Positions 15,520 to 22,730 of a stretch of 38,939 nt of DNA are shown in pieces. Source of the DNA: Elusimicrobiota bacterium (GTDB lineage Bacteria > Elusimicrobiota > Elusimicrobia > Elusimicrobiales > UBA9959); assembly GCA_018829985.1 (NCBI GenBank), contig JAHJSU010000297.1, positions 1 through 38,939 of the forward strand. The letters run 5' to 3'. Both the position numbers and the translations under genes were made by a program. The first letter of the stretch is position 1. Each line of letters starts with the position of its first letter. The notes beneath the pieces were generated by a model. The model saw nothing but the letters and a program-made list of their open reading frames with translations, made no database searches and was not told where the DNA came from.

Positions 15520-16149
15520 ATGCGCTTTTACGAAAGAGAAGGCGAACTGGAAGACGAGCTTAACCGCGGCGCTTTGTGGGCTATAACCTACGGCGACCTG
15601 ATGAGCTATCTGATGATCTTCTTTATGATACTGTTCGCTTTTTACAGCACCAAAGATATCACTCCCCAGTTCATGAAGAAAGCCGTCGAGGAGGAGTTCG
15701 GCCTGGACACCAAAATCACCAAGAAGCTTTTTGACCCCAAGGAGGGCATACAGCAGATAGCCCAGGTGGAGATCTCGGCGAATAAGATAACCATAAATTT
15801 CTCGGACCCTATCCTGTTCGAGCCGGGGAGCGACCGTCTTAAGCCTTCGTCTTCTAGGCACCTTAAAATGTTGGTTGAGGTTTTCAACCAGCTGCCCAAT
15901 CCCGTACAGATAGAGGGCCACACCGACAACAGGCCGCTGGGCAAACGCGCCGGGTTCAAGTCCAACTGGGAACTTTCCGCCGCGCGCGCTTTTTCCGTGC
16001 TGAAGTATTTTCTTGAGCAGGGGATAGCCCCTGAAAAACTTTCGGCCGTCGGGTACGGCGAATTCAAGCCTGTAAAATCAAATGAAACGCCGGAGGGCCG
16101 TTCCTCCAACCGGCGCATAGAGGTGAACATCATAAGGCATGAGATATAG
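15520..16149 (+). CDS. motB: MotB-type stator subunit with OmpA-like peptidoglycan-binding domain
   Basis: 209 residues, somewhat short for MotB. A single N-terminal membrane helix (about 18-43) contains YGDLMSYLMIFFMILFAFYS with the ion-carrying Asp26 in the place of MotB Asp32. The C-terminal OmpA-like domain (about 85-205) carries GHTDNRP, NWELSAARA and GEFKPVKSNETPEGRSSNRR, which bind peptidoglycan. It forms the stator with the MotA encoded upstream, in the inner membrane and periplasm. No ribosome-binding site is visible because the repeat arm comes to within a few bases of the ATG, so translation may be coupled to motA or controlled by the repeat structure. Confidence 0.94.
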   Translation: MRFYEREGELEDELNRGALWAITYGDLMSYLMIFFMILFAFYSTKDITPQFMKKAVEEEFGLDTKITKKLFDPKEGIQQIAQVEISANKITINFSDPILFEPGSDRLKPSSSRHLKMLVEVFNQLPNPVQIEGHTDNRPLGKRAGFKSNWELSAARAFSVLKYFLEQGIAPEKLSAVGYGEFKPVKSNETPEGRSSNRRIEVNIIRHEI

Positions 16150-16157
16150 TGCGGCAA

Positions 16158-16250
16158 GAAGTCAGAAGACAGAGGTCAAAGGACAGGGGTCAGAGGACAG
16201 AGGTCAGAATTTATAAGGAACTCCACGCAAATCTGACTTCTGACTTCTCA
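16158..16250. repeat. Inverted GTCAGA/TCTGAC repeat between motB and the kinase gene
   Basis: The left arm (16158-16208) is made of AGAAGTCAGAAGACAGAGGT-type words; the right arm (16231-16249) is ATCTGACTTCTGACTTCTC. The right arm ends 18 bases before the kinase start. The same word family is found at 19066-19149 and 25786-26062. Confidence 0.8.
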
Positions 16251-16267
16251 GGCAGTACCGTAAACAC

Positions 16268-18415
16268 ATGAAGCTTACCACCCGTTTTTTTATTATATTG
16301 CTGATGATAGCGGTCATCCCGCTGCTCCTGTCGGTGGCATGGAACATTTACCAGTATAATTCCAGCGTTACCAGCTACTACGACCTTCATAAAGGCATCT
16401 CCAGCCTGACGGCGGCCAATATAGACGAATGGCTGGCCGGCACCAACAGGGACCTCGCTTTCCTCTACGAAGTGGAGCATCCGCTGGCGAAAAAAGTGGA
16501 CGATATAAAGATCATACATCAGGCGACGCGGATAAACTCGGAAATAATGTCGCTGAGCGTGCTGGCGCCGGATAATAAAGAGCTCTACTTTCTGCAGAGC
16601 GAGAAGGTTAAAGCCGACAGGCCCCTGGCCTCTTATCAGGACGCTCTGGTGAAACAGGTGCGCGAGTCCGGGATAATCGCGCCCGGCAAAGTCCTGTGCC
16701 TGAAATCCCGCGCATATTTCCCGCTGGCCTATCCCATGGTGGACGGCCGGGTGGTGGTCTTTCATTTTTCCCTTGACAAGCTTTTTTCCAAGCTCAACTC
16801 GCAGAAGATCGGCAGGACCGGGGAAGTCATCATCACCGACAGTCGCGGACAGCCCCTGCCGTGCCAGCGGGTGGACCGCCAGAAGTTCGACGCCGCGGCT
16901 TTGCGCCTTTTCTTCAGGAACGGCGGCCGCAACGGCACCATCAACGGCTTTATCGTGAATGGGGAATCGTACGCCGGCGCTTATTCAGCGGTGGAAAACA
17001 TTAAATGGGCCGCCCTTTCCATCCAGAGCGAGGACGAGCTTTTCGGCCAGCAGAAAAAATCCATTTATGTTTTCGCCTTATTCGCCGTGGGCACTTTCGC
17101 CACGACCATTGTGGTGGTGATGCTGATCTCAAACCGCATTATCCGGCCGATAAACAATATGGTCAACGGCGTCAAGAAATTCCTTAAAGACAAGCATCTC
17201 GACGAAGTCATCCCGGCGGAAGGCTGGCCGGAAATAAAGAGTCTTGTGGGCATCCTGAACCGGCTTATGCTTGAACTGCAGGCCTACCGCGCTTTCCAGC
17301 TGAACCAGATCGTGGAAGAGAAAAACAAGGCGCAGGCCCTTATAGACACGATAACCGACGGCGTTATACTCGTGGACGACAGGGGCGGGCTCATCTACTC
17401 CAACCAGACCGCGCTGAAGCTTCTGGGCATCGCCAGGATCTCCGCCGACGTCGTGCTGCCGCGTTCCATAAAGAACGAAGCGTTCTTTGCCCAATTCTCC
17501 GGCCTGCTGGCGTCCAAGGAAAAATTCGTAAAGGCCGAAATGGACGCCCCGGTTCCCGGCGCCAGCCCCCCGCTGGTGAACAGTTACCGGATCATCACCA
17601 ACCAGTTCCTGCTGGCCACCCTTAAGCGCCCGGGCCGCGTCATAATAATGCGCGATATAACCAACGAAAAAGAGCTTGAGAAGGCCAAAGAGGACTTTTT
17701 CCACATGATAACCCACGACATGCGGGCGCCGCTGGCGACCATACAGGGTTACGTGGAAATGCTGATGAGAAAAGTACCCGCTTCGCCTAATACCGACAAG
17801 TATTTCAAGAGCATGCTTTATTCCTCCAGAAGACTGCGCGGCATGATAGACGACATCCTTAATACCACCAAGCTTCAGCACGGCACCATGGCGCTGCAGA
17901 TAGACAAGATCTCGGCCAACGACCTTATAACCCGCATCAGGGATAACCATGAGCCGGTGGCCACCCCCAAGAACATAAAGATGGCGACGGCGCCGTCGGC
18001 CGAAAACCTCGAGTTTTACGGGGATGCCGCGCTTCTTGAAAGGATCATAACCAACCTGGTCGGAAATTCTTTGAAGTTCACCCCGAGCGGAGGCAGCATC
18101 ACGCTGGGAACCGCTCAGGACGCGGAGAAAGTGTTTTTCTGGGTCCAAGACACCGGCGTGGGCATTCCGGCCGATAAAAAGGACACGATCTTTGAAAAAT
18201 ATTCCCAGATGGAGGAGCATAAGAGCCAGGGCTTCGGGCTGGGCCTTGCTATGTGCAAGATGACCGTGGAGCTTCACCAGGGCGGGATCTGGGTGGAATC
18301 CGAAGTGGGCAAGGGCAGTAAATTCATATTTACCGTGTCAAAGAAGCTTTCCCCCCCGGATGAGGGCAAGCCCGGAGATGCCGGCGTCAAACGAGCCGGG
18401 GCCGAAAAGGCTTGA
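16268..18415 (+). CDS. Membrane histidine kinase with Cache-type sensor, HAMP and PAS
   Basis: 715 residues. Membrane helix 1 (about 7-27) is followed by a periplasmic double-Cache-like sensor (about 30-260), membrane helix 2 (about 267-288), HAMP (about 289-345), PAS (about 352-460), HisKA with the phosphoacceptor in FFHMITHDMRAPL (His483), and HATPase_c with NLVGNSLKFTP, DTGVGIP and GFGLGLAM. All catalytic boxes are intact, so it should be active. It directly follows motAB and precedes two stand-alone receivers, so a motor-linked two-component chain is likely. No Shine-Dalgarno is visible; a repeat arm lies just upstream. The C-terminus ends in a short charged tail. Confidence 0.93.
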   Translation: MKLTTRFFIILLMIAVIPLLLSVAWNIYQYNSSVTSYYDLHKGISSLTAANIDEWLAGTNRDLAFLYEVEHPLAKKVDDIKIIHQATRINSEIMSLSVLAPDNKELYFLQSEKVKADRPLASYQDALVKQVRESGIIAPGKVLCLKSRAYFPLAYPMVDGRVVVFHFSLDKLFSKLNSQKIGRTGEVIITDSRGQPLPCQRVDRQKFDAAALRLFFRNGGRNGTINGFIVNGESYAGAYSAVENIKWAALSIQSEDELFGQQKKSIYVFALFAVGTFATTIVVVMLISNRIIRPINNMVNGVKKFLKDKHLDEVIPAEGWPEIKSLVGILNRLMLELQAYRAFQLNQIVEEKNKAQALIDTITDGVILVDDRGGLIYSNQTALKLLGIARISADVVLPRSIKNEAFFAQFSGLLASKEKFVKAEMDAPVPGASPPLVNSYRIITNQFLLATLKRPGRVIIMRDITNEKELEKAKEDFFHMITHDMRAPLATIQGYVEMLMRKVPASPNTDKYFKSMLYSSRRLRGMIDDILNTTKLQHGTMALQIDKISANDLITRIRDNHEPVATPKNIKMATAPSAENLEFYGDAALLERIITNLVGNSLKFTPSGGSITLGTAQDAEKVFFWVQDTGVGIPADKKDTIFEKYSQMEEHKSQGFGLGLAMCKMTVELHQGGIWVESEVGKGSKFIFTVSKKLSPPDEGKPGDAGVKRAGAEKA

Positions 18416-18440
18416 TTTGGAAGCGTTTATTTTTGTTTAT

Positions 18441-18457
18441 TGCTATAATTGTATAAT
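18441..18457 (+). promoter_or_regulatory. Candidate extended -10 promoter for the receiver gene at 18537
   Basis: TGCTATAAT (18441-18449) is a textbook extended -10 box, and a second TATAAT follows at 18452-18457. It lies in an A/T-rich island between the kinase stop and the receiver start. The leader also contains the palindrome CCGCCTAAGGCGG (about 18495-18507). Confidence 0.5.
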
Positions 18458-18536
18458 TGAAGCTTCGCGCGAGTAATGGCCGTCTGAGGCACATCCGCCT
18501 AAGGCGGACACCTGCGCAAGTAATGGGAGGGGTTTG

Positions 18537-18908
18537 ATGTCTAAGATGCTGATAATAGACGATAATGTTGAGTTTCAGACCATGATATCTTGTTATTTTA
18601 CGGACCTCGGTTACACGGTTGAGCTGGCCAACAACGGCCGGGAAGGCCTGACAAAGGCAAAAACCATAAAACCGGATATAATACTGCTGGACGTAATGAT
18701 GCCCGACACCGGCGGCATAGAGGTCCTGAGGGAACTCCAGACCGACGACGAGACCAGGATAATCCCGGTCATAGTGATCACCGGCACTTATTTTGACGGG
18801 AACATGAAAGAACTTTTCAGGCAGGAATCCAACTGCCGGGAATTTTTAAGCAAAACCGCCGACCTTTCCCTGATACAGGCTAAAGTAGCGCCCCTGCTGA
18901 AGAAGTAA
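18537..18908 (+). CDS. Stand-alone receiver domain protein
   Basis: 123 residues from the ATG at 18537 (an in-frame TTG lies just before it). The ribosome site GGGAGGGG is at 18525-18532. Receiver residues: Asp8-Asp9, phosphoacceptor Asp52 (LLDVMMPDTGG), the Thr of VITGTYF, and Lys in FLSKTAD, where the usual following Pro is replaced by Thr. The stretch GTYFDG...FRQESNCREFLSK places it in the same subfamily as the receivers at 5110 and 7091. It is probably the target of the kinase encoded upstream. A MITE-like element is inserted exactly at its stop codon. Confidence 0.9.
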   Translation: MSKMLIIDDNVEFQTMISCYFTDLGYTVELANNGREGLTKAKTIKPDIILLDVMMPDTGGIEVLRELQTDDETRIIPVIVITGTYFDGNMKELFRQESNCREFLSKTADLSLIQAKVAPLLKK

Positions 18909-18913
18909 ATTAT

Positions 18914-19058
18914 GATTCTCTCGTAAAAAGTCCTAAATGGCAGCCGTCCGCCTTAGGCGGACGAAAAACAGTAAGCCGTTCCCCGACGAGAACGTCCGCC
19001 TTAGGCGGACGGCTACAAAGGCGATTTTTGAGCAAAATTGACTTTTTACGGAAGAATC
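18914..19058. mobile_element. MITE-like element, family A, copy 2 (145 bp)
   Basis: Inverted ends GATTCTCTCGTAAAAAGTC (18914-18932) and GACTTTTTACGGAAGAATC (19040-19058). A 6-bp direct repeat AATTAT flanks it (18908-18913 and 19059-19064); the left copy starts with the last base of the receiver stop codon. Inside are two copies of the palindrome GTCCGCCTTAGGCGGAC, placed where copy 3 (25877-26019) has GCAGGC...GCCTGC palindromes. The outer frame is therefore constant while the inner palindromes are exchanged. Confidence 0.85.
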
Positions 19059-19065
19059 AATTATG

Positions 19066-19149
19066 GAAGTCAGATGTCAGAAATCAGAAGTCAGATTTTT
19101 TCCCTCTTTTTCGCTTTCTGACCTCTGTCTTCTGACCTCTGACCTCTGA
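19066..19149. repeat. Inverted GTCAGA/TCTGAC repeat upstream of receiver gene
   Basis: Left arm 19066-19096 (GAAGTCAGATGTCAGAAATC and onward), right arm 19116-19149 (TTTCTGACCTCTGTCTTCTG and onward). The right arm runs to within a few bases of the ATG at 19153 and leaves no room for a Shine-Dalgarno. Confidence 0.8.
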
Positions 19150-19152
19150 TTT

Positions 19153-19521
19153 ATGCCTCATAAAATCCTCGTGGTTGACGACGAATCCGATTACCTTAAT
19201 ATCGCCGCCGCTATTTTAGGGTCCGAGGGCTATTCCGTGCTGAAGGCCGCCACCGGCGCCGAGGGGCTTCGCAAAGCCGTCGCGGATAAACCCGCGCTCA
19301 TAGTCCTGGACATAGGCCTGCCGGATATCAGCGGCCTGGACGTGAACCGCCGGCTTAAAAAAGACCCCTCCACGGCCGGGATACCGGTACTGCTTTTCAC
19401 CGTCAGGTCGGAACTTGACCTTGTGAAAAAAGCGCTCCAGGAGGGCGCGGCGGAATACATAATCAAGCCTTTTGATCCCGACCGGCTTATACAGACGGTC
19501 AAAAAACATCTTAAAAAATAA
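19153..19521 (+). CDS. Stand-alone receiver domain protein
   Basis: 122 residues, a complete CheY-like receiver: Asp9-Asp10, phosphoacceptor Asp53 (IVLDIGLPDISG), Thr83 and Lys105 (YIIKPFDPD). Unlike its neighbours at 18537 and 7091 it lacks the RQESN segment and resembles general PilG/CheY-like receivers. It lies between a kinase/receiver pair and a winged-helix regulator, all transcribed the same way. No ribosome site; the start is chosen because MPHKILVVDDE is a typical receiver beginning. Confidence 0.9.
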   Translation: MPHKILVVDDESDYLNIAAAILGSEGYSVLKAATGAEGLRKAVADKPALIVLDIGLPDISGLDVNRRLKKDPSTAGIPVLLFTVRSELDLVKKALQEGAAEYIIKPFDPDRLIQTVKKHLKK

Positions 19522-19528
19522 GTAACTA

Positions 19529-19632
19529 CCCAGGTTCCAGGTTCACAGTTCAGCGGTTCAACGGTTGAAAACCAGGGAACACAAGAATAAAAAAAAATAA
19601 CCCTGAACCCTGAACCCTGAACCTGACAACCT
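19529..19632. repeat. Inverted GGTTCA/TGAACC repeat
   Basis: The left arm (19533-19570) has CCAGGTTCACAGTTCAGCGG-type words and the right arm (about 19602-19632) has ACCCTGAACCCTGAACCCTG-type words. An A-rich stretch separates them. Same family as 10535-10677. Confidence 0.75.
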
Positions 19633-19654
19633 GAGCTGTTACAAAAATAAATAA

Positions 19655-20353
19655 ATGCCTCCGCGTAAAAAAACACAAGTTGCGGCGCTTTCCCTCCGGC
19701 CTGAGATAGGCCGGCTCATTGCCGCGGCCCTGCCGGACGCGGTCTTATATAAGACCGCGTCAAGTTTTATCGGGGCGGTCCTGCGGCGCGCGCCCGAGCT
19801 GGCGGTTATAGACATGGAGTGCCCTGAGATAAGCGGGGCGGACCTTATACTGGTCTTAAGGCGGAACCCGGGCGCAGCCGCTATGCTGATAGCCGCTGTT
19901 TCCGCCGCTCCAAGGACTTCCCGCGAGATCGCCTCCGGTTTTGAAACCGGCGCCGATGAATATTTTGTCCTGCCCAGGGACGCCGGGCTGATGGGGCCGC
20001 GGCTTCTCAATCTGCTCGCGAACCGCCAGGCGCGCTCCGGCGCCGGGCCGGAAGCCGAGGCGCCGCTTAAAATAGGGGCTTTGGGGATTTCCACCGTTTC
20101 ACGGACGGTCGTGCTGAAAGGGCGCGAGCTGCCTTTAACTTCGCTTGAGTTCGATATGCTGCTTTATTTCGCGGGCAATGCGGGCAGGGTTGTCGGGAGG
20201 GGCACTTTGATCCAGCAGGTCTGGAAGGCGGATCTCGGCGTGAACCTGCGGTCGGTGGACAAACGCATCGAGGTCCTGCGCAAAAAGCTCAAGGGCTCGG
20301 GCGTAACCATCTCCACCGTCTTCGGCATAGGCTACATCTTCAAACCAGAATAG
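19655..20353 (+). CDS. OmpR/PhoB-type winged-helix regulator with degenerate receiver
   Basis: 232 residues. The N-terminal domain (about 7-120) keeps the receiver outline and Asp53 (VIDMECPEISG), but the acid pair after strand 1 is missing (VAALSLRPEIG) and the usual Thr/Lys pair is not seen (EYFVLPRD), so classical phospho-switching is doubtful. The C-terminal domain (about 136-232) is a winged helix with LTSLEFDMLLYFAGNAGRVVGR, QVWKADLGVNLRSVDKRIEVLRKKL and GIGYIFKP, all typical of DNA-binding OmpR-family regulators. It ends the plus-strand motAB/signalling run and probably controls local transcription. No ribosome site. A 26-bp perfect palindrome lies inside its 5' coding region. Confidence 0.9.
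   Translation: MPPRKKTQVAALSLRPEIGRLIAAALPDAVLYKTASSFIGAVLRRAPELAVIDMECPEISGADLILVLRRNPGAAAMLIAAVSAAPRTSREIASGFETGADEYFVLPRDAGLMGPRLLNLLANRQARSGAGPEAEAPLKIGALGISTVSRTVVLKGRELPLTSLEFDMLLYFAGNAGRVVGRGTLIQQVWKADLGVNLRSVDKRIEVLRKKLKGSGVTISTVFGIGYIFKPE
19736..19761. promoter_or_regulatory. Perfect 26-bp palindrome inside the winged-helix gene
   Basis: GACGCGGTCTTAT and its exact complement ATAAGACCGCGTC are joined without a spacer, covering codons 28-36. It could be an operator for autoregulation or an RNA cruciform; it may also be accidental. Confidence 0.5.
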
Positions 20354-20355
20354 GG

Positions 20356-20580
20356 GTAACAGTTTAGTCAGACATCTTGTCCCCCCCGATATTTGTCGTC
20401 GGGGGTCCAAAACAATGGGTCCCCGATTACGGATTTCGGGGACGACAACACTATCCGCTGCCCTCTGCAAACACAAGGCTAAACTGTTACTTATAGATAA
20501 CCAGTTAGTCCTGAAAAAACTAAGGACTAACTATAAATTAGTTGCGACTTTTTCAGGAGCAACTAACTAATTTTGCCAGG
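20356..20580. repeat. Stacked hairpins between convergent genes
   Basis: GTAACAGTTTAG (20356-20367) and CTAAACTGTTAC (20479-20490) are perfect 12-bp inverted ends of a 135-bp unit. Inside it TTGTCGTC faces GACGACAA. Next come AGTTAGTCCT (20503-20512) facing AGGACTAACT (20523-20532), and AATTAGTTGC (20536-20545) facing a GCAACT...AATT arm (20559-20572). Sitting between two convergent stop codons, this is likely to act as a bidirectional terminator; the outer unit could also be a small mobile element. Confidence 0.65.
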
Positions 20581-20666
20581 CATTTTCCCGCCTGACAGCG
20601 GAAGCATTGCCGAAAAATTCCCGGACAGGCTCCGGCAAATCATTAATGAGCGGGCGCAGATCGGGT

Positions 20667-22694
20667 TTATTTCAGCGGGGGTTCGCCGTGTTCGTCGGAC
20701 AGGGGGAGCCTTAATTCGGCGAGCAGGCCCCGGTCTTTTTTATTGGCTGCCGCGAACTCGCCGCCGTGCAGGCGCGCTATGCGGTTCACCAGGGCCAGTC
20801 CCAGGCCGACCCGGTCTTTTTTAGAGGTGTTAAAGGGCGCAAAAAGCCGCTCCAGCACGCTTTGGGGCAGGCCGGGGCCGGTGTCGTCAAATTTTATGGA
20901 CGCGTATTTCCCGTCCCCGCTCAACCCAAAAACTACCTTCAGCGAGGAACCCGGGGGCAGGTTTTCATACGCGTTTTTGATCAGCTGGTATAAGGCCATT
21001 TTGATCTTTTCCGGGCTTATATTTGAGCGCGCCCGGGTCGCGCCGATGTAGGCGGCGAACCCCAGCTTCTTGCCGTTGAAAGCTTTTTCCCACGGGACAA
21101 GGGTGTCGCTGACGAGCTGTTTAAGATCGGCGTCCTCCTTCTCGAATTCCCCCTCCTCCATATAGGTCTGCCAGGCTTTCAGCAGGTTCACCTCGCCGTA
21201 CAGGTTTTTAAGGGTCGGGGACAGATGCTTCGCCTGGACGGCTGAAAGACGGACGTTGAAAAGTTTGAGATCGCCGGCTATTTTAGAAAAGCTTCTCACT
21301 ATTTTTCCGGTGAACTCGGCCTGCTCGGTCCGTATGAAGCCGGAGAGCGTGAGATTGTGTTTTTTCAGCTTGTCCGCTTCAACTTCAAGGGCGGGTATCT
21401 TGGCCAGCTCTTTTTTCAGGGTGTCCACGTATTTTTCGCGCTCTTCAAGTTTTTTCAGGATGGAGCCCGCGTACTCTTCGGCCCCGGCGATCCTGGCTTT
21501 CAGGGTCTGGGCCTCGTTCTCAAGGGCCTTTATTTTAACGAGCGAGCGCTTGTTTATTTCGCGCTCCTGCCTTACGTCCGCACTGCCTTCGCGGATAAGG
21601 GCATTCAGCTTTTCCGTTTCGGCCTTTTTGGTTTCAAGCGCTCCGGTCAGCTCATCGTTGTCCAGGCGGCTTTGTTTCAGGGTTCCTCTCAGATTCGCCA
21701 GGTTCGACTGCAGGTCAAAGACGGTTCTCACCGCGCCCGTAAAATTCTGTTTCTGTTCCCCGGTCTTTAAAGCGGCGTTCTGCAAAGACAGCGCAAGGTC
21801 GGCGATCCTGGCGTCTTTGCCGCTCATTTCTTTTTGGAGCTTTTCGCGCTCAAGCGCCATCGCCGAGAGCTTTTCTTCAAGGTCCGCGCGCGCGGCCGTC
21901 AGGGCGCCCAGGTCCTGTTCAAATTTCCGCTTCTCCCGGGCGGAGATCTCCAGCCTGCCGGCGGATTGGCCAAGCTCGGCGGACAGGGCCTGGACTTTGC
22001 GCTTCTGAAGTTCCAGTTCCGTCTCAAGACCGTCTTTTATTTTTTCCAGGCCGCGGTTTTTTTCGCCGGCGCTTTCGGCTTCGGCCTTTATTTTCGCCAG
22101 TTCGTCCGAGAGCCCGGCGTTTCGCGCGGCTTCGCTTCCAAGCCGGGCCAGCAGGTCTTCAAAGACCGCTGGTTCCCTGCCGGCCGCGGCGCTGTCGCGC
22201 AATAAGGCCGCGCTTATCTCCGGCAGGGCCTTAAGCCCGTTTATCTTGCCGGACAGTTCTCCTATAAGCTTTTCTTTTTCCGCCAGGCGCTCTCCCGCGC
22301 CTCTCAGCCTTTCGCTGAGCGTTTCCAGCCGGCTTTCCTTCAGGGCGTGCAGATTTTCGGTCTCGGCCATCAGGTTCCGGAAACTGTTCACCTCTTCCTG
22401 GAGTCTCCGGGCCTCGCGCGCCGAGGCCAGGGCTTCCTTAAGGGTCGCGGCGTCGCGGTCTAGTTTCCCTTTTAAAGAAGATATTTCCTCTTTTAAGGCC
22501 TGTTCCCTTTTGGCGCCTTCCCGGAGGCCGTTTTCAAGGTGGGCCAGCCTGCTTTTCAGGGCGTCGGCGTCGCGTTTATTTACGGCGTAAGCGTCGGTGA
22601 GCTTGATGGACTCCTCCTGCGCGGCCTTCATGGCCGTCCAGAGATAGTCTATCTCCGCGTAGATTTCCGGCGCTTTGCTATTTTCAACGTCCAT
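20667..22694 (-). CDS. Soluble coiled-coil protein with C-terminal GHKL ATPase (kinase-like) domain
   Basis: 675 residues with no membrane segment. Residues about 10-460 are an almost unbroken heptad-rich coiled coil (Glu/Lys/Leu/Ala dominated). Residues about 470-560 resemble a HisKA-like dimerisation helix pair, but the expected H-E/D-x-x-x-P phospho-site is absent (IVRSFSKIAGDLK). The GHKL ATPase (about 565-665) is intact: LYQLIKNAYENLPPG (N box), DDTGPGLP (G1) and GLGLALVNRI (G2). The protein may phosphorylate an unusual site, signal by ATP-driven change, or be a pseudokinase. Its gene starts 28 bases after the FliF-FliG fusion stop, so a partner role in that machine is plausible. No good ribosome site. 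Confidence 0.8.
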   Translation of the reverse strand: MDVENSKAPEIYAEIDYLWTAMKAAQEESIKLTDAYAVNKRDADALKSRLAHLENGLREGAKREQALKEEISSLKGKLDRDAATLKEALASAREARRLQEEVNSFRNLMAETENLHALKESRLETLSERLRGAGERLAEKEKLIGELSGKINGLKALPEISAALLRDSAAAGREPAVFEDLLARLGSEAARNAGLSDELAKIKAEAESAGEKNRGLEKIKDGLETELELQKRKVQALSAELGQSAGRLEISAREKRKFEQDLGALTAARADLEEKLSAMALEREKLQKEMSGKDARIADLALSLQNAALKTGEQKQNFTGAVRTVFDLQSNLANLRGTLKQSRLDNDELTGALETKKAETEKLNALIREGSADVRQEREINKRSLVKIKALENEAQTLKARIAGAEEYAGSILKKLEEREKYVDTLKKELAKIPALEVEADKLKKHNLTLSGFIRTEQAEFTGKIVRSFSKIAGDLKLFNVRLSAVQAKHLSPTLKNLYGEVNLLKAWQTYMEEGEFEKEDADLKQLVSDTLVPWEKAFNGKKLGFAAYIGATRARSNISPEKIKMALYQLIKNAYENLPPGSSLKVVFGLSGDGKYASIKFDDTGPGLPQSVLERLFAPFNTSKKDRVGLGLALVNRIARLHGGEFAAANKKDRGLLAELRLPLSDEHGEPPLK

Positions 22695-22704
22695 ATATAT
22701 ACTT

Positions 22705-22730
22705 GCGTCTAGCCCCTATTCCCTAGACGC
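22705..22730. repeat. Short hairpin spanning the FliF-FliG stop codon
   Basis: GCGTCTAG (22705-22712) pairs with CTAGACGC (22723-22730) around a CCCCTATTCC loop. The TAG stop of the fusion gene is part of the right arm. It lies in the 28-base gap between two genes of one operon. Confidence 0.65.

Noticed and set aside
14636-16149. ExbB/ExbD or TolQ/TolR energising pair
   Set aside because: The first protein has the MotA loop and proline pattern and the second has a MotB helix plus OmpA-like domain, which ExbD and TolR lack.
17129-18277. 382-residue minus-strand open frame opposite the kinase at 16268-18415
   Set aside because: Low-complexity His/Arg/Gly content and no motif; the plus strand carries intact HAMP, PAS, HisKA and ATPase blocks.
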